64,000 nt of DNA from Verrucomicrobiota bacterium (GCA_947454705.1 CANGKZ010000025.1:1-64000); one strand, 5' to 3'; positions 1 through 10,164 are shown, numbered from the stretch's first letter. Notes: a model not told the origin generated them from the letters alone. Numbers and translations are program-made.

Positions 1-140
1 ACTGGTGGCAGAGCCTTCTGGAAAAACTGAGCTGTCGCTGGCTCAACTGCATTGCAGTCCCGCCAAAACCTCCAAACGCCTATGCCTGAGCACAAAAACT
101 TCACGCATATCCAACCCGGATTTAGCTCTCCAACTGCATA

Positions 141-257
141 GATACGGCTTCAGACGGTTCTGGGAGGCGCGTCTCGAGGGATGCAGCCGGTCGATTTTCA
201 AACGTTCGATGGTCCCGAGTCCAACAGCAGAGCCGCGTAAACGCGGTACTCCATACG
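141..257 (-). repeat. Family II paired-hairpin element, copy 1
   Basis: This is an inverted copy of the element at 60741-60857. Bases 219-257 are identical, as the reverse complement, to 60741-60779 over 39 positions. Bases 141-165 match the other end, including the AGACGG hairpin. Read on the minus strand, one arm is TGGAGTACCGCG-TTTA-CGCGG and the other has a CCGTC/GACGG stem. It lies 24 bp from an octamer array and upstream of the first dehydrogenase gene. An open frame across 5-262 is judged non-coding because it consists of this repeat. Confidence 0.75.
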
Positions 258-281
258 GGTGAGCAGAACGCCGCTCTTCCC

Positions 282-321
282 CTTCAACCCTTCAACTCTT
301 CAACTCTTCAACCTTTCAACT
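282..321 (+). repeat. Octamer tandem array (five units of YTTCAACY)
   Basis: Five consecutive 8-bp units read CTTCAACC, CTTCAACT, CTTCAACT, CTTCAACC and TTTCAACT. A C-rich tract follows. The array sits between the family II element and the start codon at 391. Read away from that element it runs in the CTTCAAC sense, like the other six arrays in the window. An 8-bp period is not a codon multiple, and the in-frame extension of the gene through it looks spurious. Confidence 0.85.
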
Positions 322-390
322 TCCCCCCAACTTCCCCCCACCCACTTTTCCCGCTCGTCGGGCTGCCGCGGGTTCGCTATTGCCTCCGGC

Positions 391-3300
391 ATGATTCCCC
401 GTGCGTGGTGGCTCCCAACGCTGACGACCTCCGTCGCCCTGACGGCCGCCGTCGCTACGCAGGCCGCCGCCTTTCCCGAGCCGTTCAACAGCGAGAAACC
501 CGGGCTCGCCCCCATGCCCGCCACCAACGCGGCCGCCTCCTTCGCCATGCCGGCGGGATTTCAGGTGCGGGTGTTTGCATCGGAACCCGACATCCGCCAG
601 CCGATCGCCATGACCACCGATCCGCGGGGCCGCCTCTGGGTGGCGGAGAACTACACCTACGCGGAATCCGGGGTGAACTTCGCCACGCAGTTGAAGGACC
701 GCGTGGTGATCCTCGAGGACACCGACCACGACGGACGCTTCGACCGCCGAACCGTCTTCTGGGACCAGGCCTCCATCCTCACCAGCCTCGAACTCGGCCG
801 CGGCGGCGTGTACCTGCTGTGCCCGCCGAAGCTGCTGTTTGTGCGTACCAAACCTGGTACCGATGAACCGGCCGGGGATCCGGAGGTGCTGCTGGACGGC
901 TTCACCACCACGACCGGCAACCGCCACACCTTTGCCAACGGGCTCAAGTGGGGGCCGGATGGATGGCTGTGGGGGCGCATCGGAATTTCCAGCGGGGCGA
1001 AGATTGGGCGTCCGGGCAGCGACGATGCGGCCCGCACCGAGATGCGCGGCGGGATCTGGCGGTATCATCCACAGCGGCGCGTTATCGAAGCAGTGGCCCA
1101 CGGCACCACCAATCCGTGGGGACTCGACTGGAACGAGGCCGGGGAACCGTTCTTCATCAACACAGTCATCGGCCACCTGTGGCACGCGGTTCCGGGCATG
1201 CATTTGAAGCGCATGCACGGCGACGATGTGAATCCGCGGGCCTACGCGTTGATTGACCAGCACGCGGATCATTACCACTTCGACACCGCGGCGGGCTGGA
1301 CCAAGTCGCGCGCCGCGTTTGACGGAAGCCAGTTCGCCGCCGGAAGCGATTCACTCGGCGGCGGTCATGCCCACGCCGGATTGTTGATTTACCAGGGCGA
1401 CAACTGGCCTGCGTCCTATCGCGGCGAACTCTTCACGCTGAACCTGCACGGACGCCGGCTGAACCACGAACACTTGGAACGCGACGGATCCGGCTACGTG
1501 GGGCGCCATCGGCCCGACTGGATGCAGGTGGGCGATCCGTGGTTCCGCGGGCTCGACCTGATCCAGGCGCCGGACGGCAGTGTGTACATCTCCGATTGGT
1601 CGGACACCGGAGAGTGCCACGACAGCGACGGCGTGCACCGAACCTCGGGCCGTATTTACTCGATTTCCTACGGTCCCTTCACCGGACCGTTCGAACTCGA
1701 GGACCTCGCCACGGTTCCAGATTTGGTACTCCTCGCGCACGTGGCGGATCCGAACGAGTGGATTTCGCGCCAGGCGCGTCAGGTGTTGGCCGACCGGGCG
1801 GCGGCGGGCCGGATCGATCCACGGGCGGCGGGTTACCTGCGTTCGCAATTCGACCGGCCCGGAACGGCGCGCGATCGGCTGCGTTTCCTGTGGGCCGCAA
1901 ATGCAGTGAACGGGCTCTCCGTGGACTGGCTGGCCCGGCATCTGCGCGAACCCGACGAGTACATCGTGAGCTGGATGGTGCGGCTGCTCGCAGACCAAAT
2001 CGCGCTCAAGTCGGATGACGTGATCCCCGCCGACGTGCAGTCCGCCGCGAAGAAGGCCCTGAACCAATTCGCTCCCGGACGTCATGCGGCACTCGTGGAC
2101 CTTTATCTCGCCTCGGCGCTGCAACGCTTCCCGGCTTCGGAGCGGGCCCCGTTGTTGCAGGCCCTGATGGCCTCCGACATTCCGGAAACCGACCTCAATT
2201 TCCCGCTCATGCTGTGGTACGGACTGGAGCCGCACCTCGGCACCCACCCGCGCGGCGCGGCGGACTGGTTCGCGGCGTGCCGGTATCGACAGGTGCGGCA
2301 ATTCATCGCGCGTCGAATGGCCGAAGACCTTCCCGGCGATGCCTCCGGTATCAACGCCCTGCTGACCGAAGCTTCGAAACCCGGCGAAAACGCCCTGCAA
2401 CGCCGTCAGGACCTGCTCCGCGGCATGGCCGATGCGTTGCGGGGAATCCGTCGATGCGACGCGCCCCCGGGCTGGAGCGGATTCGCCGAATCGCTCGGGA
2501 AACCCACCGATCCCGAACTGCAGGCACGCCTCCGGGAATTGAGCGTGGTGTTTGGCGACGGGCGCGCTGCAGATGAGCTGCGTCGGCTCGCGGCCGATGG
2601 CACCGCCGATCCGCTGGCCCGACGCAACGCGCTGCGGGCGCTCGTGGATTCCCGCGCCGAGGGTATTGGGCCATTGCTCCGGTCCGTGCTGTCGGATGGC
2701 GCGCTGCGTCCGACCGCCCTGCTCGGATTGATCCAGCTCCGCGATCCCGAAGCGGCGGCGCGAACGGTTTCGAACTACCCGTGGCTCGGATTGGAAGAAC
2801 GTCCGGCCATCGTCGGTGCCATGGTCACCAGCCCCGCCACCGCGCGGGCGTTGCTCGATGCGGTGGCGTCGGGCGTGGTGCCGCGGGGGGATGTCACCGC
2901 GTTCCATGCGCGTCAGATCGCCGGTCTCGGCGATGCCGCGCTGGCCAAGCGGCTCGCTGAAGTCTGGGGATCCGTCCGCGTCGCGGACCAGGACCACCGG
3001 GCGACGATCGAGCAGTTCAAGTCGCGCCTCACCCCAGCAGTTCTCCGCACGGCCGAGCTCGCCAAGGGACGCGACACCTTCCAGCAACTCTGCGCGCCCT
3101 GCCACCGGCTCTACGGTGCCGGGGGTGAGGTTGGACCCGATTTGACCGGGTCGGGCCGCTCGAATCTGGACTACCTGCTGGAAAACGTGATCGATCCCAA
3201 CGCCGTGGTGCCCGCGGGGTTCCGACTGACCACGGTGTCCTTGAAAGATGGGCGATCCCTCTCCGGAATCCTTCGCGACGAGAACGCGCGAACCGTGACA

Positions 3301-3480
3301 CTCCAGTCCCCGGGGCAGAACCTGGTGATCGATCGCAACGAGGTGAAGAAGCTGGAGACGAGCCCCCAGTCGATGATGCCGGAAGGCCTGCTGGAGGGGA
3401 TTCCCTTCGATTCCGCGCGAAACCTGTTGGCCTACCTGATGAATCCGGGTCCAATTCCCGCATCCCAAAAACGTCCGTAG
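391..3480 (+). CDS. PVC-type haem-binding membrane-bound dehydrogenase (1)
   Basis: The product is about 1029 aa and probably a periplasmic oxidoreductase of the PVC-specific type: an N-terminal propeller dehydrogenase domain, a middle of HEAT-like repeats, and a C-terminal haem-binding domain. The ATG at 391 is preferred because it gives a signal peptide (IPRAWWLPTLTTS then a hydrophobic stretch ending TQAAA), whereas the frame upstream runs through repeats. The propeller begins around FAMPAGFQVRVFASEPDIRQ and has the family motif WVAENYTY. The haem c site is CAPCH at residues 901-905, followed by GGEVGPDLTGSGR, typical of the family. Substrates are unknown but are generally thought to be sugars or sugar alcohols. 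No adjacent PSCyt1 partner is present, so it may act alone. The domain order is clear; the substrate is not. Confidence 0.9.
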   Translation: MIPRAWWLPTLTTSVALTAAVATQAAAFPEPFNSEKPGLAPMPATNAAASFAMPAGFQVRVFASEPDIRQPIAMTTDPRGRLWVAENYTYAESGVNFATQLKDRVVILEDTDHDGRFDRRTVFWDQASILTSLELGRGGVYLLCPPKLLFVRTKPGTDEPAGDPEVLLDGFTTTTGNRHTFANGLKWGPDGWLWGRIGISSGAKIGRPGSDDAARTEMRGGIWRYHPQRRVIEAVAHGTTNPWGLDWNEAGEPFFINTVIGHLWHAVPGMHLKRMHGDDVNPRAYALIDQHADHYHFDTAAGWTKSRAAFDGSQFAAGSDSLGGGHAHAGLLIYQGDNWPASYRGELFTLNLHGRRLNHEHLERDGSGYVGRHRPDWMQVGDPWFRGLDLIQAPDGSVYISDWSDTGECHDSDGVHRTSGRIYSISYGPFTGPFELEDLATVPDLVLLAHVADPNEWISRQARQVLADRAAAGRIDPRAAGYLRSQFDRPGTARDRLRFLWAANAVNGLSVDWLARHLREPDEYIVSWMVRLLADQIALKSDDVIPADVQSAAKKALNQFAPGRHAALVDLYLASALQRFPASERAPLLQALMASDIPETDLNFPLMLWYGLEPHLGTHPRGAADWFAACRYRQVRQFIARRMAEDLPGDASGINALLTEASKPGENALQRRQDLLRGMADALRGIRRCDAPPGWSGFAESLGKPTDPELQARLRELSVVFGDGRAADELRRLAADGTADPLARRNALRALVDSRAEGIGPLLRSVLSDGALRPTALLGLIQLRDPEAAARTVSNYPWLGLEERPAIVGAMVTSPATARALLDAVASGVVPRGDVTAFHARQIAGLGDAALAKRLAEVWGSVRVADQDHRATIEQFKSRLTPAVLRTAELAKGRDTFQQLCAPCHRLYGAGGEVGPDLTGSGRSNLDYLLENVIDPNAVVPAGFRLTTVSLKDGRSLSGILRDENARTVTLQSPGQNLVIDRNEVKKLETSPQSMMPEGLLEGIPFDSARNLLAYLMNPGPIPASQKRP

Positions 3481-3642
3481 CCATCAGGAACGATGGAGCA
3501 AATTAGGGGATTTTCGGACCCCCAGTGAGGAAGACAGATCCGATCCGGATTGGCAGCCTGACCGGACAAATCTCCGGGGTGAGGCGGACCTTGGGAGTCG
3601 GCGTTTTGCCGTGTCGTCATTCATTCGTGAGGCAAGTCGAAG

Positions 3643-4248
3643 TTGGATTCTGTGAATAATCGGCGAGTCATTTTAACGGGAACCGTCTGGGACGGAGTTG
3701 CTGCTGCGCCTCCCCGCCGCGACAGCTCCGCGAGTTCCAACCGGTCGAACCATTCCGCCCGCCCCATCATCTCGGTGGAGGCCTCGCCCCAGCCCGCCCG
3801 CTCCCGGCCCGCGCCCCACGGCGAACCGCCGGTGTTCTCGGCCCCGGGAGTAACCATGGTGGGCCGCCTGCTGCTGGCTCACGGCACTTCGATCGACGTG
3901 GGCCGGATTTCCGGAGTCGGTGCCGAGCAGGCTCGCACGCTGCCCTTCGGTATTCTGGCCGTGGTTTGCGGCAGTCTCGCCATTTCGGGAATCGGCTACG
4001 TTCTCAACGGCGACCCCGCCTCCCAGGCCGTCATGCCCGCCTTCACCTGGCTTGGCATCTGGCTCTTCACCGTCGCTTCGCTGCTCAGCGCGCTGCGCGC
4101 CTTTACCGCATCGCAGTGCTGCAATGTGGTGATCTCGACCTACGACGGCCACTCGCACCGGATTCCGCTCCGGGGACGCGAACAGGCCCGTCACCTCGCC
4201 CGCGCCCTGCACCGGGCCATGGCGGTGCCCGTCCGCCGCGCCGGTTGA
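3643..4248 (+). CDS. Putative DUF6232-like membrane protein
   Basis: The frame encodes up to 201 aa from a TTG codon; a GTG at 3652 is an alternative. The first 70 residues are polar, proline- and serine-rich and low in information, so the real start may lie further in. From about residue 70 the order is a short beta-type segment (VTMVGRLLLAHGTSIDVGRI), two hydrophobic helices (about residues 100-120 and 130-150), and a polar end with the motif ISTYDGHSHRIPLRGREQAR. That order is the DUF6232 pattern: a sensor-like strand region, two membrane helices, then a cytosolic sheet and helix. Its function is unknown. The family assignment is from pattern recall, so confidence is moderate. Confidence 0.5.
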   Translation: MDSVNNRRVILTGTVWDGVAAAPPRRDSSASSNRSNHSARPIISVEASPQPARSRPAPHGEPPVFSAPGVTMVGRLLLAHGTSIDVGRISGVGAEQARTLPFGILAVVCGSLAISGIGYVLNGDPASQAVMPAFTWLGIWLFTVASLLSALRAFTASQCCNVVISTYDGHSHRIPLRGREQARHLARALHRAMAVPVRRAG

Positions 4249-4257
4249 TCGGTCGCG

Positions 4258-4461
4258 TTGCGGAGTGCGGCGTTGAAACCGCTTTCGATTTCGAATTCAG
4301 GCGGTGAATCCAATCGAACCCGACCTTTTCGCGGTCATACCAAAAACGGGACACTCTCTGCGCCTCCGCGGCTCTGCGGTTTTCTTACCCCTTTTCCCAG
4401 GTTGGCGTTGAGCAAAGCGGCGTGGCGCTCCGCTTCCCGCCGCACTCCAAAATCGCCGTCC
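4258..4461 (+). repeat. Family III paired-hairpin element, copy 1
   Basis: Bases 4401-4461 match 16054-16114 with one mismatch. This right arm contains GCGGCG...CGCCGC and ends CCGCCGCACTCCAAA. The left arm, starting GCGGAGTGCGG at about 4262, is shortened. Between them lies a CTCTGCG/TCCGCG/CTCTGCGG segment also found in copy 3. The element fills the gap between the DUF6232-like gene and the convergent piuC-like gene. It may serve as a transcript end for both. Confidence 0.75.
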
Positions 4462-4522
4462 CACGTCTGGTACCTGGGGGCCGTTCAAAGCGTCGACACC
4501 ACGCCTGAACCCGCCCCGAAAA

Positions 4523-5203
4523 TCACACCTCGGCCCATTGGCGCAGGAGGTTGTGGTACACGCCGGTGAGCTGGACGGAGGAGGGGTGGTTTGGATGGTC
4601 TCCGTTCAAACGCTGGATCGCCAGGTCGAGATCGAGCAGCAGCGACCGCTGCGTGTCGTCACGCACCATGCTCTGGATCCAGAAGAAGGAGCAGACCCGC
4701 GCGCCGCGCGTGACCGGGGTCACGTGATGCAGGCTGGTCGCCGGATACAGCACCATGTGACCCGCCGGCAGCTTCACCCGCTTCACACCGTAGGCATCTT
4801 CCACGCACAATTCGCCACCGTCGTACTCCTCGGGTCCGGCGAAGAACAGGGTGGCCGAGAGATCGGTCCGAATTCGGTGCCCGGTTCCCGGGACCTGGCG
4901 GATCGCATTGTCCACATGCGTGCCAAAGGACTGTCCGCCCGAGTACCGATTGAACAGCGGCGGAAACACCCGCAACGGCAACGCCGCCGTGAGGAACAAC
5001 GGATTCTTTCCGAGCGCGGCCAGGATGACGTCCCCCAGTTGACGCGCGACCGGATGACCCTCGGGGATCTGCACGTTGTCCTTCGCGCGGGCGGATTGCG
5101 GACCCGCGGTCACGCGTCCATCCACCCACTCGGTGGAATCCAGCAGCGCACGCGCCTGGGCAACCTGTTCGGCGGACAGGACGTCGGGAATGGAGATTAA
5201 CAT
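4523..5203 (-). CDS. piuC: PKHD-type Fe(II)/2-oxoglutarate hydroxylase (PiuC/YbiX family)
   Basis: The 226-aa protein matches the PiuC/YbiX family in length and motifs. The iron ligands are H96 and D98 in FGTHVDNA and H159 in [12 protein letters not shown]; the 2-oxoglutarate-binding arginine is probably R169. The segment [18 protein letters not shown] is a family hallmark. In other bacteria piuC/ybiX is paired with a catecholate-type TonB receptor gene (piuA/fiu). Here it lies 45 bp downstream of such a receptor on the same strand, so the two are probably one transcript. The hydroxylase is thought to act on siderophore compounds or their products. It is cytoplasmic, with no signal peptide. 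Confidence 0.9.
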   Translation of the reverse strand: MLISIPDVLSAEQVAQARALLDSTEWVDGRVTAGPQSARAKDNVQIPEGHPVARQLGDVILAALGKNPLFLTAALPLRVFPPLFNRYSGGQSFGTHVDNAIRQVPGTGHRIRTDLSATLFFAGPEEYDGGELCVEDAYGVKRVKLPAGHMVLYPATSLHHVTPVTRGARVCSFFWIQSMVRDDTQRSLLLDLDLAIQRLNGDHPNHPSSVQLTGVYHNLLRQWAEV

Positions 5204-5248
5204 AAGGTCAAAGCGGGAAGGTTCCGTGTTGGGATCTCAGATCAGAAT

Positions 5249-7432
5249 TCAGAATTTGAAGTTGGCGCTGAACAACGCGGACACGCCCGAGCCGGGAACG
5301 AGGTGTCCGGGATGCACCTGATCGTAGAAGGTGTTGTCGGTGAGGTTGTACACGTTCACCTGGAACTCGAGATGCTGGCTCCAGCGGTACTTCACCATCG
5401 CATCGAGCGTCCAATACCCATCGACCTCGCGCAGGCGGCCGGTCACCGGATCCAACGGAACCGTGGAACTCGCCGTCCGGTCGCCCACGTAACGCACGCC
5501 GCCGCCCACTTCCCAATCGCGAGGAAGCTCCAAGGTGGACCACAGGCTCAACGTGTGGCGCGGCACGTTGGCGAGCGGGTAGCCGACGCTCAACGGGAAG
5601 AAGCGCGAGCTTTCCACCTCGCTCTCCATCCAGGCGTATCCGGCCACCACGCGCCATCGCTCGGTCAAACGCCCGCCGGCTTCGAGCTCGAAGCCTTCGA
5701 CGCGATGCTTCCCCGCCAGCACCAATTCGTTGGCGTTGGCCGGATTGGTTTCGCGCGCATTCGACTTCTCGGTTCGAAACACCGCGCCCCGCACCGACAT
5801 TCGTCCCTCCAACAGATCCCACTTCGATCCCAGCTCGAAGGTTTGATTCTCCTCCGGCGGAAGATTCGCATTGCCGGCCGTGAGCGAGAGCGACTCGGCC
5901 GAGGGGTTGAACGACGTGCCGTAATCGAAATACACGCTGCCGTTCGCCCGGGGTTTGTAGATCAGCGCGCCGCGCCAGCTCGGCATTTGATCCACGCGTT
6001 CAAACGCCTGCCCGGTGAGCCGATTCGAAACCTCGGAATCGAACCGATCCCACCGCACGCCGCCGGCCACCTCCCACTGCGGGCTCAGCTTGATGGTGTC
6101 GATCGCATACAATCCCACGGTGGTTGCGGTCGCGCTGATCCGCGAGCTCACCGTCGAGGTGCCCGCGAAGGCCTGCGATGAATCCGGCGCCAGGAGTCGC
6201 GTGGTGGGAACGCCGGTCCAGGCCAGCCGGGTCGGGTCCGACGTCTCGCGTCCCGCCTCCACCCCCGCCACCACCGCGTGCGACCACGACCCGGTGTCGA
6301 AATGCCCCACGACATCGAACTGGTTTTGGAAAAACGTCTCGGTGCTCTCGCCCGTGAGCTCGTTGCGTCGGACCACGATTTGATCCAGCGGGGTGGACGC
6401 CGTGGGCGCCGCTCCCGACAACGTGGTGGTGGCCTGCGGTTCGGTGATGCGGAAGGCACGATCGTATCCCGCGTACCGAATTTGATCCCGCAGCGTCACC
6501 GACTCGTTCAGGTCGTGAACAATGCGGAGCGTACCGATGCTCGCATCCGTGCGCAGGTAGTCGTCGCGGAAACCGTAGAAATTCTTCCGCGCCACCGGGG
6601 CAGGCCGTCCGAGGAGCCAGGGCACGCCGTAGTCGGGGACATTGTCCTCGGACTGGTGGAAGAAGCTGAAGACGGCATGCGTGGAGGGTCCGAGCGCGAG
6701 GCTGAACGATGGGGCCACACCGAACCGGTGATTCTCGGCCACGTCGCGTCCCGCGACCTCCGACTCCTGCCCCATGAGGTTCAATCGAACCGCGCCACCG
6801 CGACCCAGCGCGGGAATTGGTTCGTTCAGATCCAGCGTGACCCGTCGCGTGGAATCCGTGCCCAACGACACCGAACCGGCCACCTGCTGGGTCGGCAGCG
6901 GAGCCTTGCTCTCCTGCTGGATCACCCCGCCGGTGGTGCCCCGGCCGAAGCGAATCGAGTCCGGCCCCTTCAATGCCGCCACGGATTCCAGGCTGAACGG
7001 ATCCCGGTAGTAGCTTCCGAAATCGCGCATGCCATCGAGGAAGATGTCTCCGCGCGCGGAGAACCCGCGCAGCGTGAGGCTGTCGCCCTGCGATCCGCCT
7101 TCGCCCGCCGCGATGCTGATGCCGGCGACGTTTCGCAACGCATCGCGCAACGTGGACACCCCCTGGTCATCCATCGTCTCGCGCGACACCACGGTGATCG
7201 ACTTCGGCGTGTCGCGCAGCGGCTCGGTGAATTTCGGCAACGTGATCTCCTCCCCGGGCCGGCCGGTGACCACCGACTTGTCCATCGCCGCGGGCGCTTC
7301 CGCAGCCCCGGCAAGCGGAACGAATCCCTGCGCCACCAGAAGCGCTGTCAGTTGAAGCGTGGAGGCGGTCCAGGTGCGGAGAGTGTCGGAGGAAGCCGAG
7401 TGGGAATCAGAACTTTTGGAATGGGGAGTCAT
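5249..7432 (-). CDS. TonB-dependent siderophore receptor
   Basis: A 727-aa outer-membrane transporter. The ATG at 7432 is preferred over a TTG four codons upstream. After a polar lead, a hydrophobic segment ending LAGAAEAPA serves as signal peptide. The plug domain follows (SITVVSRETMDDQGVSTL, NVAGISIAAGEGG, LTLRGFSARGDIFLDGMRD, SIRFGRGTTGGVI), then a 22-strand-type barrel ending in the phenylalanine residue of FSANFKF. The plug spelling fits the Fiu/FhuE/FpvA siderophore class. The gene precedes a PiuC-type hydroxylase, as in piuA-piuC and fiu-ybiX pairs, which supports a catecholate siderophore or its breakdown products as ligand. I saw no convincing Fur box upstream. Confidence 0.9.
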   Translation of the reverse strand: MTPHSKSSDSHSASSDTLRTWTASTLQLTALLVAQGFVPLAGAAEAPAAMDKSVVTGRPGEEITLPKFTEPLRDTPKSITVVSRETMDDQGVSTLRDALRNVAGISIAAGEGGSQGDSLTLRGFSARGDIFLDGMRDFGSYYRDPFSLESVAALKGPDSIRFGRGTTGGVIQQESKAPLPTQQVAGSVSLGTDSTRRVTLDLNEPIPALGRGGAVRLNLMGQESEVAGRDVAENHRFGVAPSFSLALGPSTHAVFSFFHQSEDNVPDYGVPWLLGRPAPVARKNFYGFRDDYLRTDASIGTLRIVHDLNESVTLRDQIRYAGYDRAFRITEPQATTTLSGAAPTASTPLDQIVVRRNELTGESTETFFQNQFDVVGHFDTGSWSHAVVAGVEAGRETSDPTRLAWTGVPTTRLLAPDSSQAFAGTSTVSSRISATATTVGLYAIDTIKLSPQWEVAGGVRWDRFDSEVSNRLTGQAFERVDQMPSWRGALIYKPRANGSVYFDYGTSFNPSAESLSLTAGNANLPPEENQTFELGSKWDLLEGRMSVRGAVFRTEKSNARETNPANANELVLAGKHRVEGFELEAGGRLTERWRVVAGYAWMESEVESSRFFPLSVGYPLANVPRHTLSLWSTLELPRDWEVGGGVRYVGDRTASSTVPLDPVTGRLREVDGYWTLDAMVKYRWSQHLEFQVNVYNLTDNTFYDQVHPGHLVPGSGVSALFSANFKF

Positions 7433-7683
7433 GGCGGAGGTCAACGAACGAACATTGGACGCCCTCTGTTGTAGCCGGTGTTCCCGATCCCTGCTCCCGA
7501 CCCGTTGCCAATCTTTGTCGCGCTGTTGTTGCCGATCGTTTGCGGTTGTTATCGGTGGATTGCGAAGCCAGTCCGAAACGGGCCCCGGACCGTCGTTCGT
7601 TGCGGTTTTTCAGCACGGGGACCGCGGCTTGAATTCGGACGGATGTGGTGGAGTCTGCCGCGGGACAGCTTTCTTTCACTCGC

Positions 7684-10164
7684 ATGAATGCACGACGCGA
7701 TTTTCTGAAACAGGTGGCGATGCTCGCCGCAACCGGCGGCGTGGCGGGTGGGTTCCCTGCCTCCATCCAAAAGGCCCTGGCCATTGATCCCACCCCGGGC
7801 AGCACCTGGCTCGACGCGGAGCACGTGGTGATCCTGATGCAGGAGAACCGATCGTTCGACCACTGCTACGGCGCGCTGCGCGGGGTTCGCGGCTTCAACG
7901 ATCCCCGCGTCATCGCCCAGCACGATGGCAAACCGGTCTGGCTCCAGAGCAACCGCGCCGGCGAGACCCATGCGCCGTTCCGGTTGAATCTCCGCGACAC
8001 GCGCGCCACCTGGATGAGCTCCCTGCCTCATTCCTGGGTCGATCAGACCGACGCCCGCGGCGGTGGATGGATGAACGGCTGGCTCGATGCCAAGCGTTCC
8101 GGCAATCGCAGCTATTCCCGCATGCCGCTCACGATGGGGTACTACGATCGACAGGACCTGCCTTTCTACTACGCCCTCGCCGACGCCTTCACGGTCTGCG
8201 ATCAAAACTTCTGCTCCTCGCTCACCGGCACCACGCCGAACCGGCTTCATCTCTGGACCGGAACCATCCGCGAGCATCCCTCGATCGAGTCCAAGGCCAA
8301 CGTCCGGAACGAGGATGTGGACTACGGCGTGGAGGCACAGTGGAAGACCTTTCCCGAGCGCCTCGAGGAAGCCGGCGTGGACTGGCGGATCTACCAGAAC
8401 GAACTGTCGCTTGCCTCCGGGCTCCACGGGGAGTCCGACGCGTGGCTGAGCAACTTCACCGACAATCCGATTGAATGGTTCGAGCAGTACCGGGTGCGTT
8501 TTTCCCCGAGCCATCGACGCCATCTCGCGTCGCGCATCGAATCCCTCCCGGGTGAGATTGAGAAGCTGGAGGCCGAGCCCGCCTCCTCGCAGCGCGACAA
8601 GAAACTCGCCGCAGCGCGCGCCGAGCTGGAATCCGCCCGTGCGGAACAGGCCCGCTACACCGACGCTTCATGGTCCGCCCTGAGCGACCGGGAGCGTCGC
8701 CTCCACGAGCGGGCGTTCACCACCAACGTCGCGGATCCCGACTACCGGAAACTCTCCACCCTCACCTATCGAGACGGAGAGGCCGACCGACGGATGCAGG
8801 TCCCGAAGGGAGACGTGCTGCATCAATTCCGGAACGATGTACGCGAAGGCCGACTGCCCGCGGTGTCGTGGTTGGTGGCTCCGGAGAATTTCTCCGACCA
8901 CCCCGGCGCCCCGTGGTACGGCGCGTGGTATGTCTCGGAGTGCCTCGACATCCTCACCCAGAATCCCGAGGTGTGGCGGAAGACGATCTTCATTCTCTGC
9001 TACGACGAGAACGACGGCTACTTCGACCACGTGCCTCCCTTTGTGCCGCCCGATCCGGACGTTCCAAATTCGGGCAAGGTCTCGGCCGGCATCGATCCCT
9101 CGGTGGAGTACGTGCGAATGGCGCAGGAGGACGAACGGCAGAAACAGCATCCGGGCTCCGCGCGCCGGGCCGGGCCGATCGGGCTGGGATATCGGGTCCC
9201 GCTCGTGATCGCCTCGCCCTGGAGCCGCGGCGGATATGTGAATTCACAGGTGTGCGACCACACCTCGATTCTCCAACTCCTGGAAAAACTCCTTCAACAC
9301 CGGACCGGAAAATCCGTGCGCGAAACCAACATCAGCGCGTGGCGCCGCACGATCTGCGGGGACCTGAGCTCGGTCTTCCGGGCCGATTCGGGCAAACCGG
9401 CGGAGGTCCTGCAACCGCTGCGTCGCGATGCGTTTCTCAGCGGGATTCATCAAGCCCAATTCCGTCCGCTCCCGGAGGGATTCAAGGCGCTCACACCCGA
9501 GCAAATCGCGCAGGCGCGTCGCGAACCCCACGCCGCCGCCTGGCATCCGAAACAGGAGGAGGGAACGCGTCCCTCCTGCGCACTGCCGTACGAGCTCGCG
9601 GTCGATGCGCGCCTGGTTCCGGATTCGACCGCGGTGGAACTCCGATTCTCCGCCGGACGCACGCTGTTCGGCAGCCGCGCCGCGGGGGCTCCGTTCCAGG
9701 TGTATGCGCCCACCCTCGGCAGGGGCACCGTTCGCTCATACGCCGTTGCGGCGGGCGATGCGTTGACCGATGCGTGGTCGATCCCGGAATTCGCCGATTC
9801 CCGCTATCGACTCCAGGTGCATGGTCCGAACGGATTCTTCCGCGAGTTCGCCGGCTCGGCGCAGGATCCCCGGATCGACCTGCGGGTCGAGTCCGCGACG
9901 GGAAAGCAGCCCGGACTCCGGATTCGTTGGACGCACCGAGGCGGCACCGCCCTGAAGCTGCAGGTGGAAGACCTGGGCTACGGGCGACCGGCGAAGGAGG
10001 TCACCCTCCAACCGGGAGAAGGCGAGCTTCAGTGGGAGCTCGCGGCGAGCCACGGTTGGTACGACCTCGGTCTTCGCATCGAAGGTGCCGGCGAGTTTGT
10101 GCGTCGCTACGCCGGACGTATCGAAACCGGTGCAGACAGCATCAGCGATCCACGTATTGGTTAG
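7684..10164 (+). CDS. Phosphocholine-specific phospholipase C, Tat-exported
   Basis: The product is 826 aa. The ATG at 7684 directly gives a twin-arginine signal (NARRDFLKQVAMLAATGG), so a longer frame from 7645 is rejected. The catalytic domain begins with HVVILMQENRSFDHCYGALR, the metal and nucleophile region of the acid phosphatase-like phospholipase C family. Further conserved blocks are NRLHLWTGT, SWLVAPENFSDHP and FILCYDENDGYFDHVPPFVPP. The C-terminal third, from about residue 630, looks like the two beta-sandwich domains of this family. It should hydrolyse phosphatidylcholine or sphingomyelin outside the cytoplasm, perhaps to scavenge phosphate. The gene stands alone. An octamer array begins 27 bp after its stop. 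Confidence 0.9.
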   Translation: MNARRDFLKQVAMLAATGGVAGGFPASIQKALAIDPTPGSTWLDAEHVVILMQENRSFDHCYGALRGVRGFNDPRVIAQHDGKPVWLQSNRAGETHAPFRLNLRDTRATWMSSLPHSWVDQTDARGGGWMNGWLDAKRSGNRSYSRMPLTMGYYDRQDLPFYYALADAFTVCDQNFCSSLTGTTPNRLHLWTGTIREHPSIESKANVRNEDVDYGVEAQWKTFPERLEEAGVDWRIYQNELSLASGLHGESDAWLSNFTDNPIEWFEQYRVRFSPSHRRHLASRIESLPGEIEKLEAEPASSQRDKKLAAARAELESARAEQARYTDASWSALSDRERRLHERAFTTNVADPDYRKLSTLTYRDGEADRRMQVPKGDVLHQFRNDVREGRLPAVSWLVAPENFSDHPGAPWYGAWYVSECLDILTQNPEVWRKTIFILCYDENDGYFDHVPPFVPPDPDVPNSGKVSAGIDPSVEYVRMAQEDERQKQHPGSARRAGPIGLGYRVPLVIASPWSRGGYVNSQVCDHTSILQLLEKLLQHRTGKSVRETNISAWRRTICGDLSSVFRADSGKPAEVLQPLRRDAFLSGIHQAQFRPLPEGFKALTPEQIAQARREPHAAAWHPKQEEGTRPSCALPYELAVDARLVPDSTAVELRFSAGRTLFGSRAAGAPFQVYAPTLGRGTVRSYAVAAGDALTDAWSIPEFADSRYRLQVHGPNGFFREFAGSAQDPRIDLRVESATGKQPGLRIRWTHRGGTALKLQVEDLGYGRPAKEVTLQPGEGELQWELAASHGWYDLGLRIEGAGEFVRRYAGRIETGADSISDPRIG

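Noticed and set aside
5..262. Open frame of 85 codons at the left edge
   Set aside because: It consists mainly of the family II repeat, and the same sequence recurs in inverted orientation at 60741, so it is not a gene.
1351..3468. Long open frames on the minus strand inside the first dehydrogenase gene (also 316-1278)
   Set aside because: They are high-GC shadow frames; the plus-strand protein has signal peptide, propeller and haem motifs.
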